A stretch of DNA of 35,246 nucleotides from JAHWJR01 sp035942035. Lineage in GTDB: Bacteria > Actinomycetota > Acidimicrobiia > Acidimicrobiales > CADCSY01. Where the stretch lies: the NCBI GenBank assembly GCA_035942035.1, contig DASZDK010000043.1, positions 1 through 35,246 on the forward strand. Reading direction: 5' to 3'. This document shows positions 8,974-16,438 of this stretch, in pieces (position 1 is the stretch's first letter; each line of letters starts with the position of its first letter). Made by a program: the position numbers and the translations under genes. The notes under the pieces are model-generated. The model searched no databases and had not been told where the DNA came from. It was given only the letters and a program-made list of their open reading frames with translations.

Positions 8974-10332
8974 TCAGCCTCCCAGTTGTTGGAGCACGGC
9001 GGGGAGGAGCTCCGGCAGGTCGCCGGCGACGAGGCCCCAGGGCCAGCCTAGAGCGGCGGCTCGGCCGTGGACGTGAGCGGCGGCGGCGGCGGCGACCGGC
9101 GGGTCGAGGCCGGCGGCGAGCAAGGCGCCCACGACCCCCGAGAGCACGTCACCGGTGCCGGCCGTGGCCAGGCGGGCATCGCCGGCGGCGGCGAGCAAAG
9201 CTGGTCCCTCGGGCCCGGCCACCACCGTCGTCGAACCCTTCAACAGCACCACCGCCCCCGTGGCCGTCGCCAGCTCCCGGGCGGCGCCCAGGCGGTCCGC
9301 GGCCGGGGGGTGGCCGCAGAGGCGCCGGTACTCCCCGTCGTGGGGCGTGAGCACGGTGGACGGCGCCAGCCCTGCGCACTCGGCTCCGTCGAGGGCGGCC
9401 AGCCCGTCGCCGTCGACCACCACCGGCACCGGGCAGCTCCTGACCAGCCGGCGCACCTCGCCGGCCATCTCCTCTCCCCCACCCAGCCCGGGCCCCACCA
9501 CCACGGCGCGGAACCGACCGGCGTCGGCCAGCACGTCGTCCGCCCATCCCTCGGCCGCCAGCGGCCAGCCCACCGCCTCCAGCGGGGCAACGTGACCGGG
9601 TGGAGCGCCGGGAGTGCTGAGGCGCACGTAGCCGGCGCCGGCCCGCAGGGCGCCGCGGGCGGCGAGAGTGGCGGCGCCGCTCATCCCCGGGCTGCCGGCC
9701 ACCACCCACACCGCCGACTTCCACTTGTGGGTCTGGCGGGGGCGCGACGGCAGCCAGCCACCGACGTCGCCGTCGGTGACCAGCCTGGCCTTCGCCGCCC
9801 TCCCGACGTCGAGCCCGATGTCGGCCACCACCACCTCGCCAGCCAGGTCAGGCCCCCGGCCCAGCAGCAGGCCCGGCTTGAGGGCGGCGAAGGTGACGGT
9901 GCGCACGGCGGCGAGGACCTCCGGGGACGCCTCGCCGGTGCGTCCGTCGACCCCGCTCGGGATGTCAACGGCCAGCACGGGCGCCCCCCGCGGGTGGGGC
10001 GGGCGCCAGTCGCCGCGGAAGCCGGTGCCGTAGGCAGCGTCAATCACCAGGTCGCACGGAGGGACCTCGGTGTGGTGGCCACCGGCATCGAGGACGGTCA
10101 CCCGGGCGCCAGCCCGACGCAGCCGTCGGGCAGCCTCCCGTCCGTCGGCACCGTTGTTGCCCTTGCCCGCCACCACCACCACCCGTCGGCCGTAGGTACC
10201 CCCGAGCGCCTGCACTGCGGCACGGGCGACCGCCCCACCGGCCCGCCGCACCAGGATCTCGACGGGTTCAGGGGCGGCGGCGTCGACCGCTGCCATCTCC
10301 TCGGGGGTCACCACGGGGATCACGCCGTGCAT
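8974..10332 (-). CDS. nnr: Bifunctional NAD(P)H-hydrate epimerase / ADP-dependent dehydratase (NnrE-NnrD)
   Basis: The protein is 452 residues from the ATG at 10330-10332. It repairs damaged NAD(P)H: the N-terminal domain (about 1-205) epimerises NAD(P)HX and the C-terminal ribokinase-like domain dehydrates it. N-terminal evidence is VVVAGKGNNGADGREAARRL (52-71), VLAVDIPSGVDGRTG and ALKPGLLLGRGPDLAGEV. C-terminal evidence is WKSAVWVVAGSPGMSGA, RAGAGYVRL, VVVGPGLGGG, VVVDGDGL, TPHDGEYRRLCG and TAGTGDVLSGVV with the catalytic Asp. The epimerase motif reads GNNGADG rather than the usual GNNGGDG. The protein is somewhat shorter than the typical 490-520. It is divergent from the amidase gene. Confidence 0.93.
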   Translation of the reverse strand: MHGVIPVVTPEEMAAVDAAAPEPVEILVRRAGGAVARAAVQALGGTYGRRVVVVAGKGNNGADGREAARRLRRAGARVTVLDAGGHHTEVPPCDLVIDAAYGTGFRGDWRPPHPRGAPVLAVDIPSGVDGRTGEASPEVLAAVRTVTFAALKPGLLLGRGPDLAGEVVVADIGLDVGRAAKARLVTDGDVGGWLPSRPRQTHKWKSAVWVVAGSPGMSGAATLAARGALRAGAGYVRLSTPGAPPGHVAPLEAVGWPLAAEGWADDVLADAGRFRAVVVGPGLGGGEEMAGEVRRLVRSCPVPVVVDGDGLAALDGAECAGLAPSTVLTPHDGEYRRLCGHPPAADRLGAARELATATGAVVLLKGSTTVVAGPEGPALLAAAGDARLATAGTGDVLSGVVGALLAAGLDPPVAAAAAAHVHGRAAALGWPWGLVAGDLPELLPAVLQQLGG

Positions 10333-10374
10333 TCTTGCGGCCCGCCGCCCACCAGAAGGGTTAGCCTCTCGCCG

Positions 10375-11160
10375 ATGACGGACCAGGCGGGATCTCAGGG
10401 GGTGTCGCGCCGCCAGGTGCTCCGGCAGAGTCTGGCAGGTGCCGGCGCCTTGGCGGTGGCGCCGTTGGCCGGTGTCGTGGGCCCATTGGCCGTCGGCGGC
10501 GGTCCTCCCGCGATCATCACTCGGGCCCAGTGGGGCGCCGACGAGGCGCTGAGGGGCCACGGTCCCGAATTCGCGCCCATCCGCCGCGCCATCGTGCACC
10601 ACACGGTCACCCCCACCAACGAGCCTGACAGTTCAGCCCGGGTGCGAGCCATCTACCGCTACCACGTCGTGAACCGCCGGTGGTCCGACATCGCCTACAA
10701 CTTCCTGGTCGACGGAGCCGGGCGGATCTACGAGGGCCGGTGGGCCCGCTCCTACGGTGCGGGCGAGGTCCACGACGGTGAGGACGGCGGCGGCCGTGGG
10801 GTGATCGGCTCCCACGCCCGAGGCCACAACACCGGCAGCCTCGGCATCGCCGTGCTCGGCACCTACAACCACGGGCACACCGGCCCCACCGACGCCGCCC
10901 TCGGCGCGGTGGCCGTCCTGGTGGCCTGGAAGCTCGGGGCTCGGAGCATCGACCCCCGGGCGCCAGGTGCGTTCGTGGGACACCGCGACGTCACCTCCAC
11001 CGGGTGCCCCGGCGACGGGGTCCACCAGCGGTTGCCCGAGCTGCGCGACCGGGCGGCGGCGCTCGCCGGGGGCGGTACGACCGGCGGTGGAGGCCTGCTC
11101 GACCAGCTACTCGACCTGGTGCTGGAGACGCCTGACGTGCCTCTCCTGGGCGGCAGCTGA
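10375..11160 (+). CDS. Secreted peptidoglycan-recognition-type N-acetylmuramoyl-L-alanine amidase with Tat-like signal
   Basis: The protein has 261 residues. The N-terminus has a twin-arginine motif (SRRQVLRQS, 11-19) followed by a hydrophobic Ala/Leu/Gly stretch to about residue 40, which indicates export by the Tat route. The rest is one PGRP/amidase_2 domain: IITRAQWGADEALRG (47-61), AIVHHTVTPTN with zinc ligand His76, SDIAYNFLVDGAGRIYEGR with Tyr108, and GHRDVTSTGCPGD with His203 and Cys211. The conserved zinc site predicts an active zinc amidase cleaving the muramic acid-L-alanine bond of peptidoglycan. A Gly-rich tail follows. It is the only large plus-strand gene in the middle of the window. 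A TAGCCT eight bases before the ATG could be the -10 of a leaderless transcript. Confidence 0.9.
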   Translation: MTDQAGSQGVSRRQVLRQSLAGAGALAVAPLAGVVGPLAVGGGPPAIITRAQWGADEALRGHGPEFAPIRRAIVHHTVTPTNEPDSSARVRAIYRYHVVNRRWSDIAYNFLVDGAGRIYEGRWARSYGAGEVHDGEDGGGRGVIGSHARGHNTGSLGIAVLGTYNHGHTGPTDAALGAVAVLVAWKLGARSIDPRAPGAFVGHRDVTSTGCPGDGVHQRLPELRDRAAALAGGGTTGGGGLLDQLLDLVLETPDVPLLGGS

Positions 11161-11175
11161 GCCCGGTACCGGGCT
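11160..11175. terminator. Perfect palindrome between convergent stop codons
   Basis: A 16-nt perfect palindrome, AGCCCGGTACCGGGCT, exactly bridges the stop codons of the amidase (TGA ending at 11160) and of acpS (TGA starting at 11178 on the minus strand). It can fold into a 6-bp stem with a GTAC loop on either strand and could serve as a short bidirectional terminator. No T-tracts flank it. Confidence 0.4.
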
Positions 11176-11541
11176 TCAGAGGGCGACGGCGATGGCCTGC
11201 GCCATCGCCGACGTGTGGGTGAGGGTCAACCGCCACTCGGTGACTCCTCGGTCGGCGGCCAGCGCCGCCGCCCCCCCGTGCAGGCGCACCGACGGCGCCC
11301 CCGAGGCCGCCCGTACCACCTCGATGTCGCGGAGCGGGAACCGCCACAGACCCACCCCCATGGCCTTCATGACCGCCTCCTTGGCGGCGAAGCGGGCGGC
11401 CAGGCGCTCGGTCGGGTCCCGGCGTCGGGCGGCATAGGCCCGCTCGGCGTCGCTGAAGAGGCGTTCGGCCAGGCGGGGCGTGCGCCGGAGGGCGAGGCGG
11501 AAGCGCTCGATCTCGACCAGGTCGGTGCCGATCCCGATCAC
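11176..11541 (-). CDS. acpS: Holo-[acyl-carrier-protein] synthase AcpS
   Basis: This enzyme transfers 4'-phosphopantetheine from CoA to acyl carrier protein. I prefer the GTG at 11539-11541, giving 121 residues beginning VIGIGTDLVEIERF, because GGGAGG lies nine bases upstream and the family starts here. An ATG at 11583 would add 14 unlike residues. The Mg ligands are Asp7 (GTDLVEIERF) and Glu55 (RFAAKEAVMKAMG), both conserved. The segment WRFPLRDIEV and the final LTLTHTSAMAQAIAVAL are typical. It lies downstream of the giant glmS-like gene on the same strand and converges with the amidase gene. Confidence 0.95.
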   Translation of the reverse strand: MIGIGTDLVEIERFRLALRRTPRLAERLFSDAERAYAARRRDPTERLAARFAAKEAVMKAMGVGLWRFPLRDIEVVRAASGAPSVRLHGGAAALAADRGVTEWRLTLTHTSAMAQAIAVAL

Positions 11542-11623
11542 GTCCACCACCCTCCCGCTCTTTGTCGGGCGGCCCACCGCCACGGTGGTTCAGCCCCGGA
11601 AGAACCAGGCCGGCGGGGCCCCC

Positions 11624-14600
11624 TCAGCGGGCCCGCCACCGCTCGGCCAGGACGTGGACGGGCACGGTCAGCAACTCGACGATGGGGATCTCGGCCAGCA
11701 CCTCGTCACGCAAGATCGGCTCGGTCTCGGTCACCGCGTCGGCCAGGGCGGCGTAGCGCCCCTGGTAGCCCTCGAGCACCGCTCGCGCCTGCTCCGCCGG
11801 CAGCCGGCCGGCGGGGCGCACGTGCAGCAGTGCCAGCCCGCAGACCGAGTTGTCCTTGACCTCGGGGACGATCAGCACCGTCCGCCCGTCGCTCGCCCCC
11901 ACGGCCACCGTGACCTGCCGCTGGGCGGCCACCCGGTGCTTGGTGCCCCGCAGCGCAGGGTCGTCCTCGGCCCGGGACCGCAGCCCGGCGGCGACGCCGC
12001 CCTTGTCCACTACGTGCAGGGTGGCGGTGCCGTCGGCGACGTTGCCCTCGATGCGGTAGTGCGTGTGGCCGGTGACCTCGGCGACCGCCGGGCCCAGGGC
12101 GGCGAGGGTGCGCAGGCTGCGGTAACCGAGGCGGTCGGTGCCCACTCCCACCCCGAGCACGGCTTGGACCAGCGCCGCCTCCAACAGCGCGTCCTCGGAG
12201 CGCGAGATGCCCACGGTGACGGTCTTGGCCTGGTGCTTGATGGCGTCGATCGGGCGGGTCAGCTCGTCGATGCCGAGCGTCAGTGCGTTGGTGAGGTCGC
12301 CCACCACGACGCTGGGCAGGCCGACCTTGCCGAAGTCGAGCTCGTAGGCCTCCAGCGGCAGCATCCCCGTGGAGTAGCGCAGCAGCAGAGCCAGCTGCAC
12401 GGCCGTGCCCGGCGTGAGGGCGCCGTCGTAGGCGCCGGTGCGCAGGCCGTCGAGCACGCGCCGGGCGACGTGGTCCAGCTCGAGCCGGAGCCGGTCGAGC
12501 AGGCCCTCGCTCTGGCGGCCGTCCCGGCCGGCCAGAGCCGACTCCACCGCGGCCCGGCCCTCCCGCAGGGGGCGGGCCGAGGCGTCGATGGCCAGGGCCG
12601 CCTCGTAGCCGAACAGGTGCCCGGCCATGGCCGAGAGCACGAACGCCAGGGAGGGGTGGACCTCGGGCACGGTGATGGTGGCCAGGGCGGCGGGGAACTG
12701 CTGGCTCTCGGTGGCGATCACGACCGGCGCGCCGCGGTGGGCGCGGTAGATCGCCACCTCCTTGGCCACGTCGTCGGCGTTGGGCTTGGACAGCCCGGCG
12801 GCGCACACCAGCACCAGCGGTTCGGAGGAAAGGTCGATGTGCTTCTTGTCCTCGGTGCCGTCGCAGGCGATGGACCGGTAGCACAGCTCCGAGAGCTTGA
12901 TCCGCACCTCCTCGGCGGCGATGCGATTGGGCCCGTTGCCCACCACCGCCCAGTGCCGGCGGGACGGCGCGTGGCTGGAGGCGGCCTCGGCGACGGACGG
13001 CCGCTGGGACAGCACCGCCTCCATGGCGGCCGGGAGCCGGCGCAGCCCCTCGAGCAGCTCCGAGCTGCGGGCGCGGTCGGCACAGCCCAGCACGTCGGCG
13101 ATGCCCTCGCCGAGGAGGAACCCGGCGGCGACCTGGCCGTAGAAGGCCTTGGTGGAAGCGACGCTCATCTCCACGTCGCGCCCGTCGGAGGTGTACAGCA
13201 CGCCGGCGGCCTTCTCCACCAGGTCGCTGTTGCGGCGGTTGACGATGGCCACGACCGGAGCCCCCCGAGCCCGTACCAGGTCGACCGTGCGGTTGGTGTC
13301 GGTCGTGGTGCCCGACTGGCTGACGGCCACCACCAGGGTGTCGGACATGTCGTCGTCGAGCCCGAAGCCCGACAGTTCGGTGGCCAGCACCGCCTCCACC
13401 TGCAACGGAGATCGGGCGCACGCCTCGGCGACGGCGGCGGCGACGCTCTGGCCGGCCACCGCCGCCGTCCCCTGGCCGATCACCAGCACCCGGCGGATGG
13501 CGCCCTCGGCGAGCGATCGCCGCAGCGCCGGCGGCAGCACGTCCTCGCCGAGCACGACGGTGAAGCGGCCGTTCTCCTCGTGGATGCGGCCGCGGGTGGT
13601 GCGGGCCAGCGAGCGGGGAGCTTCGGACAGCTCCTTGAGCAGGTAATGGGGGAACTGGCCGCGGTCGATGTCCCTGGTGGTGACCTCGGCGGTTTGGATG
13701 TCGTCCTCTTCGACGGGGAGCGGGGTGCCGTCGTAGGCGGTGCGGGCCACGCCGGCGACCGTCCCCGCCCGGGAGCCGTCGAGCACGATCACCTGTCCCG
13801 GGCGTCCGTCGGCACCGACGCCGGCGCCACCGTCCATCCGCAGGTACCGGCGGGTCTCCCCCACCACCCCGTAGGGCTCGCTGGCGACCACATAGGCATC
13901 GTCGGCCAGGCCGACGTAGAGCGCCTGCCCACTGCCGCGCAGGGCGAGCAGCAAGTGCTCGGGGTGCTCCGCCGTGCTGGCGGCGATGGCCAGCGATCCC
14001 TCCAGGCTCGCCACGGTGGCGCGGAAGGCATCCTCCTCGGAGAGCCCGTCGGCCAACCGGCGGGACACGAGGGCGGGCACCACCTTGGTGTCGCAGGTGA
14101 TCTCCGGCGGGATGCGCAGCTCCCAACGCTGGTGCAGCTCGGCGTGGTTGTCGACGTCCCCGTTGACGGCGATGGTGACGTAGGGCCCGCCGGCGAGCTC
14201 CTCCTCCTCGTGGTTGAGCGGGTGGGCATTGGCCTCCGAGACGATGCCGACGCTCGCCCACCGGGTGTGGCCCAGGACGGTGACCCGAGCGGTCGGAGCG
14301 GCAACGGCCCGCCGCAGGAGGGCATCCTCCCGGATGGCCGCCCGCAGGGCCCGGGTGTTGTCCCCGAGCTCGCCAATCTCGGCCGCCGCCTTGTAGACCA
14401 GGCTCAGGTTCCCGCAGGGCGTCCGCACCGCCCCCGACGTGAACAGCGGGTCGGCGAGGCGCTCCGCCGCCAGGGCAGCCACTTCGGGGCCGTCCAGGTC
14501 GAGGCCGTGCCCGGCGACCAGCAGGTGCAGACCGGCGGAGTCTCGGCCCCGCACCTCCAGGCGGTCGAGGGCGGCCAATGCCGCCTGCACCGAGGCGAAG

Positions 14601-15049
14601 GCCTCCACCGCGGCGGGACCGGGGCGGCTCCCCGCCAGGTCGGCCACGGCGGTGGCGGCCGCCAGACGGTCGTGGGCCAGGGCCCATACCACGTCCTTGA
14701 GTCGCACCAGGGCGGCGTTGCGCGCTTCGAGTACGTCCCCGGACAGGGCCAGCACCTCGGCGTCGACCTCGCGGTCGAAGCGCTGGGTCTGGCCCTCGAA
14801 CCGAGCCAGGGCGGTCGCGAGCTCGGCGGCCACGTCAGGAGAGGCGATGAGGCATTGCAGGCCGGCGGTGCCCCCCAGCAGGCGGTCGAGCGACTCCAGG
14901 GCTTCGGCCAGTTGCTCGATGGCCTCGGGCCGGTCGAGGCGGACGTCGGCCAGCGCCGCCTCGGCCTGGCCCAGGGCGGCACCGATCTCGTCGGAGGTCG
15001 GCGGGGTGCGCTCCGAAGGGCGGCGGACCACGGCGATGATGCCGCACAT
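11624..15049 (-). CDS. glmS: Giant GlmS-like glutamine--fructose-6-phosphate aminotransferase with extra domains
   Basis: At 1141 residues it is nearly twice the usual 600-625. The predicted role is glucosamine-6-phosphate synthesis from fructose-6-phosphate and glutamine. The glutaminase has Cys2 (MCGIIAVV), RGRDSAGLH (167-175), GHTRWASVG (260-268), NAHPL (274-278), NGDVDNH (296-302) and CDT (319-321). About 140 helical residues (9-148) separate Cys2 from the arginine motif, and that motif lies about 45 residues further than usual from GHTRWA. SIS domains follow: SQSGTTTDTN (577-586), then RIKLSELCY (716-724) with Lys718, Glu721 and His737 matching E. coli Lys485, Glu488 and His504. The C-tail lysine is not at the expected place; AKTVTVG (941-947) may be the displaced motif. 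Residues 948-1141 are unrecognised. No Shine-Dalgarno sequence precedes the ATG. glmM lies just upstream. Confidence 0.88.
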   Translation of the reverse strand: MCGIIAVVRRPSERTPPTSDEIGAALGQAEAALADVRLDRPEAIEQLAEALESLDRLLGGTAGLQCLIASPDVAAELATALARFEGQTQRFDREVDAEVLALSGDVLEARNAALVRLKDVVWALAHDRLAAATAVADLAGSRPGPAAVEAFASVQAALAALDRLEVRGRDSAGLHLLVAGHGLDLDGPEVAALAAERLADPLFTSGAVRTPCGNLSLVYKAAAEIGELGDNTRALRAAIREDALLRRAVAAPTARVTVLGHTRWASVGIVSEANAHPLNHEEEELAGGPYVTIAVNGDVDNHAELHQRWELRIPPEITCDTKVVPALVSRRLADGLSEEDAFRATVASLEGSLAIAASTAEHPEHLLLALRGSGQALYVGLADDAYVVASEPYGVVGETRRYLRMDGGAGVGADGRPGQVIVLDGSRAGTVAGVARTAYDGTPLPVEEDDIQTAEVTTRDIDRGQFPHYLLKELSEAPRSLARTTRGRIHEENGRFTVVLGEDVLPPALRRSLAEGAIRRVLVIGQGTAAVAGQSVAAAVAEACARSPLQVEAVLATELSGFGLDDDMSDTLVVAVSQSGTTTDTNRTVDLVRARGAPVVAIVNRRNSDLVEKAAGVLYTSDGRDVEMSVASTKAFYGQVAAGFLLGEGIADVLGCADRARSSELLEGLRRLPAAMEAVLSQRPSVAEAASSHAPSRRHWAVVGNGPNRIAAEEVRIKLSELCYRSIACDGTEDKKHIDLSSEPLVLVCAAGLSKPNADDVAKEVAIYRAHRGAPVVIATESQQFPAALATITVPEVHPSLAFVLSAMAGHLFGYEAALAIDASARPLREGRAAVESALAGRDGRQSEGLLDRLRLELDHVARRVLDGLRTGAYDGALTPGTAVQLALLLRYSTGMLPLEAYELDFGKVGLPSVVVGDLTNALTLGIDELTRPIDAIKHQAKTVTVGISRSEDALLEAALVQAVLGVGVGTDRLGYRSLRTLAALGPAVAEVTGHTHYRIEGNVADGTATLHVVDKGGVAAGLRSRAEDDPALRGTKHRVAAQRQVTVAVGASDGRTVLIVPEVKDNSVCGLALLHVRPAGRLPAEQARAVLEGYQGRYAALADAVTETEPILRDEVLAEIPIVELLTVPVHVLAERWRAR

Positions 15050-15057
15050 GGGAGGGG

Positions 15058-15063
15058 AGGGTA
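15058..15063 (-). promoter_or_regulatory. Possible -10 element for leaderless glmS transcript
   Basis: On the minus strand TACCCT lies eight bases before the glmS-like ATG, in a pyrimidine-rich tract (CCCTCCCCTCCCC) with no ribosome-binding site. A TANNNT box at this distance is the usual picture for leaderless actinobacterial mRNAs. No convincing -35 is seen. Confidence 0.3.
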
Positions 15064-15069
15064 GTGGGT

Positions 15070-15102
15070 GGTTCCTGGCCGGCCTCAGCGAGGTTCGGAA
15101 CC
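15070..15102 (-). other. Inverted repeat across the glmM stop codon
   Basis: Outer arms GGTTCC (15070-15075) and GGAACC (15097-15102) enclose an inner CCTC/GAGG hairpin (15083-15086 and 15090-15093, loop AGC). The repeat spans the glmM stop and the glmM-glmS gap. It could end the ribosomal-glmM transcript or modulate read-through into glmS. The pairing is moderate and there is no T-tract. Confidence 0.3.
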
Positions 15103-16437
15103 AGCGGGTGCGGTGCAGGCCCGCTCGACGGCGGCAACCAAGCGCTCGGCGGCGTCCTCGGCCTCAGCGGGCGTCGGCGCCTCCACCATGATCCGCACCA
15201 TCGGCTCGGTGCCACTGGGCCTGACCAGCACCCGGCCGCTGCCGCCGAGCTCGGCCTCCACGGTGGCGACCTCCGCCGCCACCGCCTCCGGGAGCCCTTC
15301 GGGCCTGCGTTCGACGGCGACGCCCCTCAGCACCTGGGGCAGCCGGGTCATGGCCGCGGCGGCGAGCTCGGCCAGCGGTCGTCCGCCACGGCGGACCAGG
15401 TCGGCCAGGAGCACGCCGCTGAGCACGCCGTCACCGGTGGTGGCCAGGTCCCGAAAGATGATGTGGCCGGACTGCTCGCCGCCGAGCGACCACTGTCCCC
15501 GTTCGAGGGCGGCCAGGACGTGGCGGTCGCCCACCGGCGTCTCGACCGTGGTGATGCCGTGGTCGGCCATGGCCCGGCGGAACCCCAGGTTGGTCATCAC
15601 CGTGACCACCACGGTGGCGTCCCGGAGGAGATCCCGCCGGCGGAGGTCGAGGGCGAACATGGCCAGGAGCTGGTCACCGTCGACGAGGTCGCCGCGGTGG
15701 TCGACGGCGTGCACTCGGTCGGCGTCGCCGTCGAGGGCCAGCCCCAGGTCGGCTCCCGTCGCCACCACCGTCCGGCACAGCTCGCCGGGGGCGGTGGAGC
15801 CACAGCCGGCGTTGATGTTGAACCCGTCGGGCTCGGCGTGGATCACTCGGACGTCGGCTCCGAGCCGACGCAGGACCTCGGGACCGACCGCCGATGCTGC
15901 TCCGTTGGCGGGGTCGAGCACGACCGACAGCCCGTCCAGGCGGCGACCCTCGAGCAGGCCGACGAGCGCCTGGATGTAGCCGGCGCTCACGTCTCGATCG
16001 GTCACCGTACCGATGCCGGTGCCGCCGGCCGACGAGGCCGGCCCGCCCGCCTGGAGGCGCTCCAGCTCGCCCTCCAAGCGCAGCTCCACCTCCTCCGAGA
16101 GCTTGCGACCACCGGATGCGAACAGCTTCACCCCGTTGTCGGTGTACGGGTTGTGGGAAGCAGAGATGACGACCCCAGGCACGCCCTCGGTCGCAGAGAG
16201 CCAGGCCACTGCGGGAGTCGGCAGGACACCCAGGCGCTCCACATCGACCCCTGAGGCGGCCAGTCCGGCGGCCAGGGCGGACTCGATCATCGGTCCGGAG
16301 CGGCGGGTGTCGCGACCGATGACGAAGCGCTCGCCCCGCAACGCCGAGGCGGCGGCCCGACCCAGGGCGGCAACCCACTCCGGGGTCAGCTCGGCGTCGC
16401 GCCCGCGGACCCCGTCGGTCCCGAAACGCAGTGCCAA
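15085..16437 (-). CDS. glmM: Phosphoglucosamine mutase GlmM
   Basis: The protein has 450 residues from a TTG start one base after the rpsI stop. GlmM interconverts glucosamine-6-phosphate and glucosamine-1-phosphate, the step after GlmS towards UDP-GlcNAc. The four alpha-D-phosphohexomutase domains are visible. The phosphoserine loop is VVISASHNPYTDNGVK with Ser94. The Mg site is LALDGDADRVHAV. The sugar-binding loop is SLGGEQSGHIIF. The phosphate-binding loop is VLVRPSGTEPMVR. FGTDGVRGRD at the N-terminus is typical. The rplM-rpsI-glmM-glmS order is shared with mycobacteria. No strong Shine-Dalgarno sequence precedes the TTG, which suggests translational coupling to rpsI. Confidence 0.97.
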   Translation of the reverse strand: MALRFGTDGVRGRDAELTPEWVAALGRAAASALRGERFVIGRDTRRSGPMIESALAAGLAASGVDVERLGVLPTPAVAWLSATEGVPGVVISASHNPYTDNGVKLFASGGRKLSEEVELRLEGELERLQAGGPASSAGGTGIGTVTDRDVSAGYIQALVGLLEGRRLDGLSVVLDPANGAASAVGPEVLRRLGADVRVIHAEPDGFNINAGCGSTAPGELCRTVVATGADLGLALDGDADRVHAVDHRGDLVDGDQLLAMFALDLRRRDLLRDATVVVTVMTNLGFRRAMADHGITTVETPVGDRHVLAALERGQWSLGGEQSGHIIFRDLATTGDGVLSGVLLADLVRRGGRPLAELAAAAMTRLPQVLRGVAVERRPEGLPEAVAAEVATVEAELGGSGRVLVRPSGTEPMVRIMVEAPTPAEAEDAAERLVAAVERACTAPAGSEPR

Positions 16438-16438
16438 G

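Noticed and set aside
7036..9051. Long plus-strand open frame opposite alr and the CBS-domain gene
   Set aside because: It has the same shadow character (Gly/His/Arg/Val-rich), and the minus strand carries alr, the uracil-DNA glycosylase and the CBS protein with full motifs.
11480..15064. Open frame of 1194 codons on the plus strand opposite the giant glmS
   Set aside because: It is a GC-driven shadow: composition is dominated by Gly, Gln, His, Asp and Val, and no domain is seen, while the minus strand encodes clear GlmS motifs.
15050..15084. Possible glmS ribozyme or riboswitch before the glmS-like gene
   Set aside because: The gap to glmM is only 35 nt, too short for the ribozyme core, and the ribozyme is known from Firmicutes and relatives.
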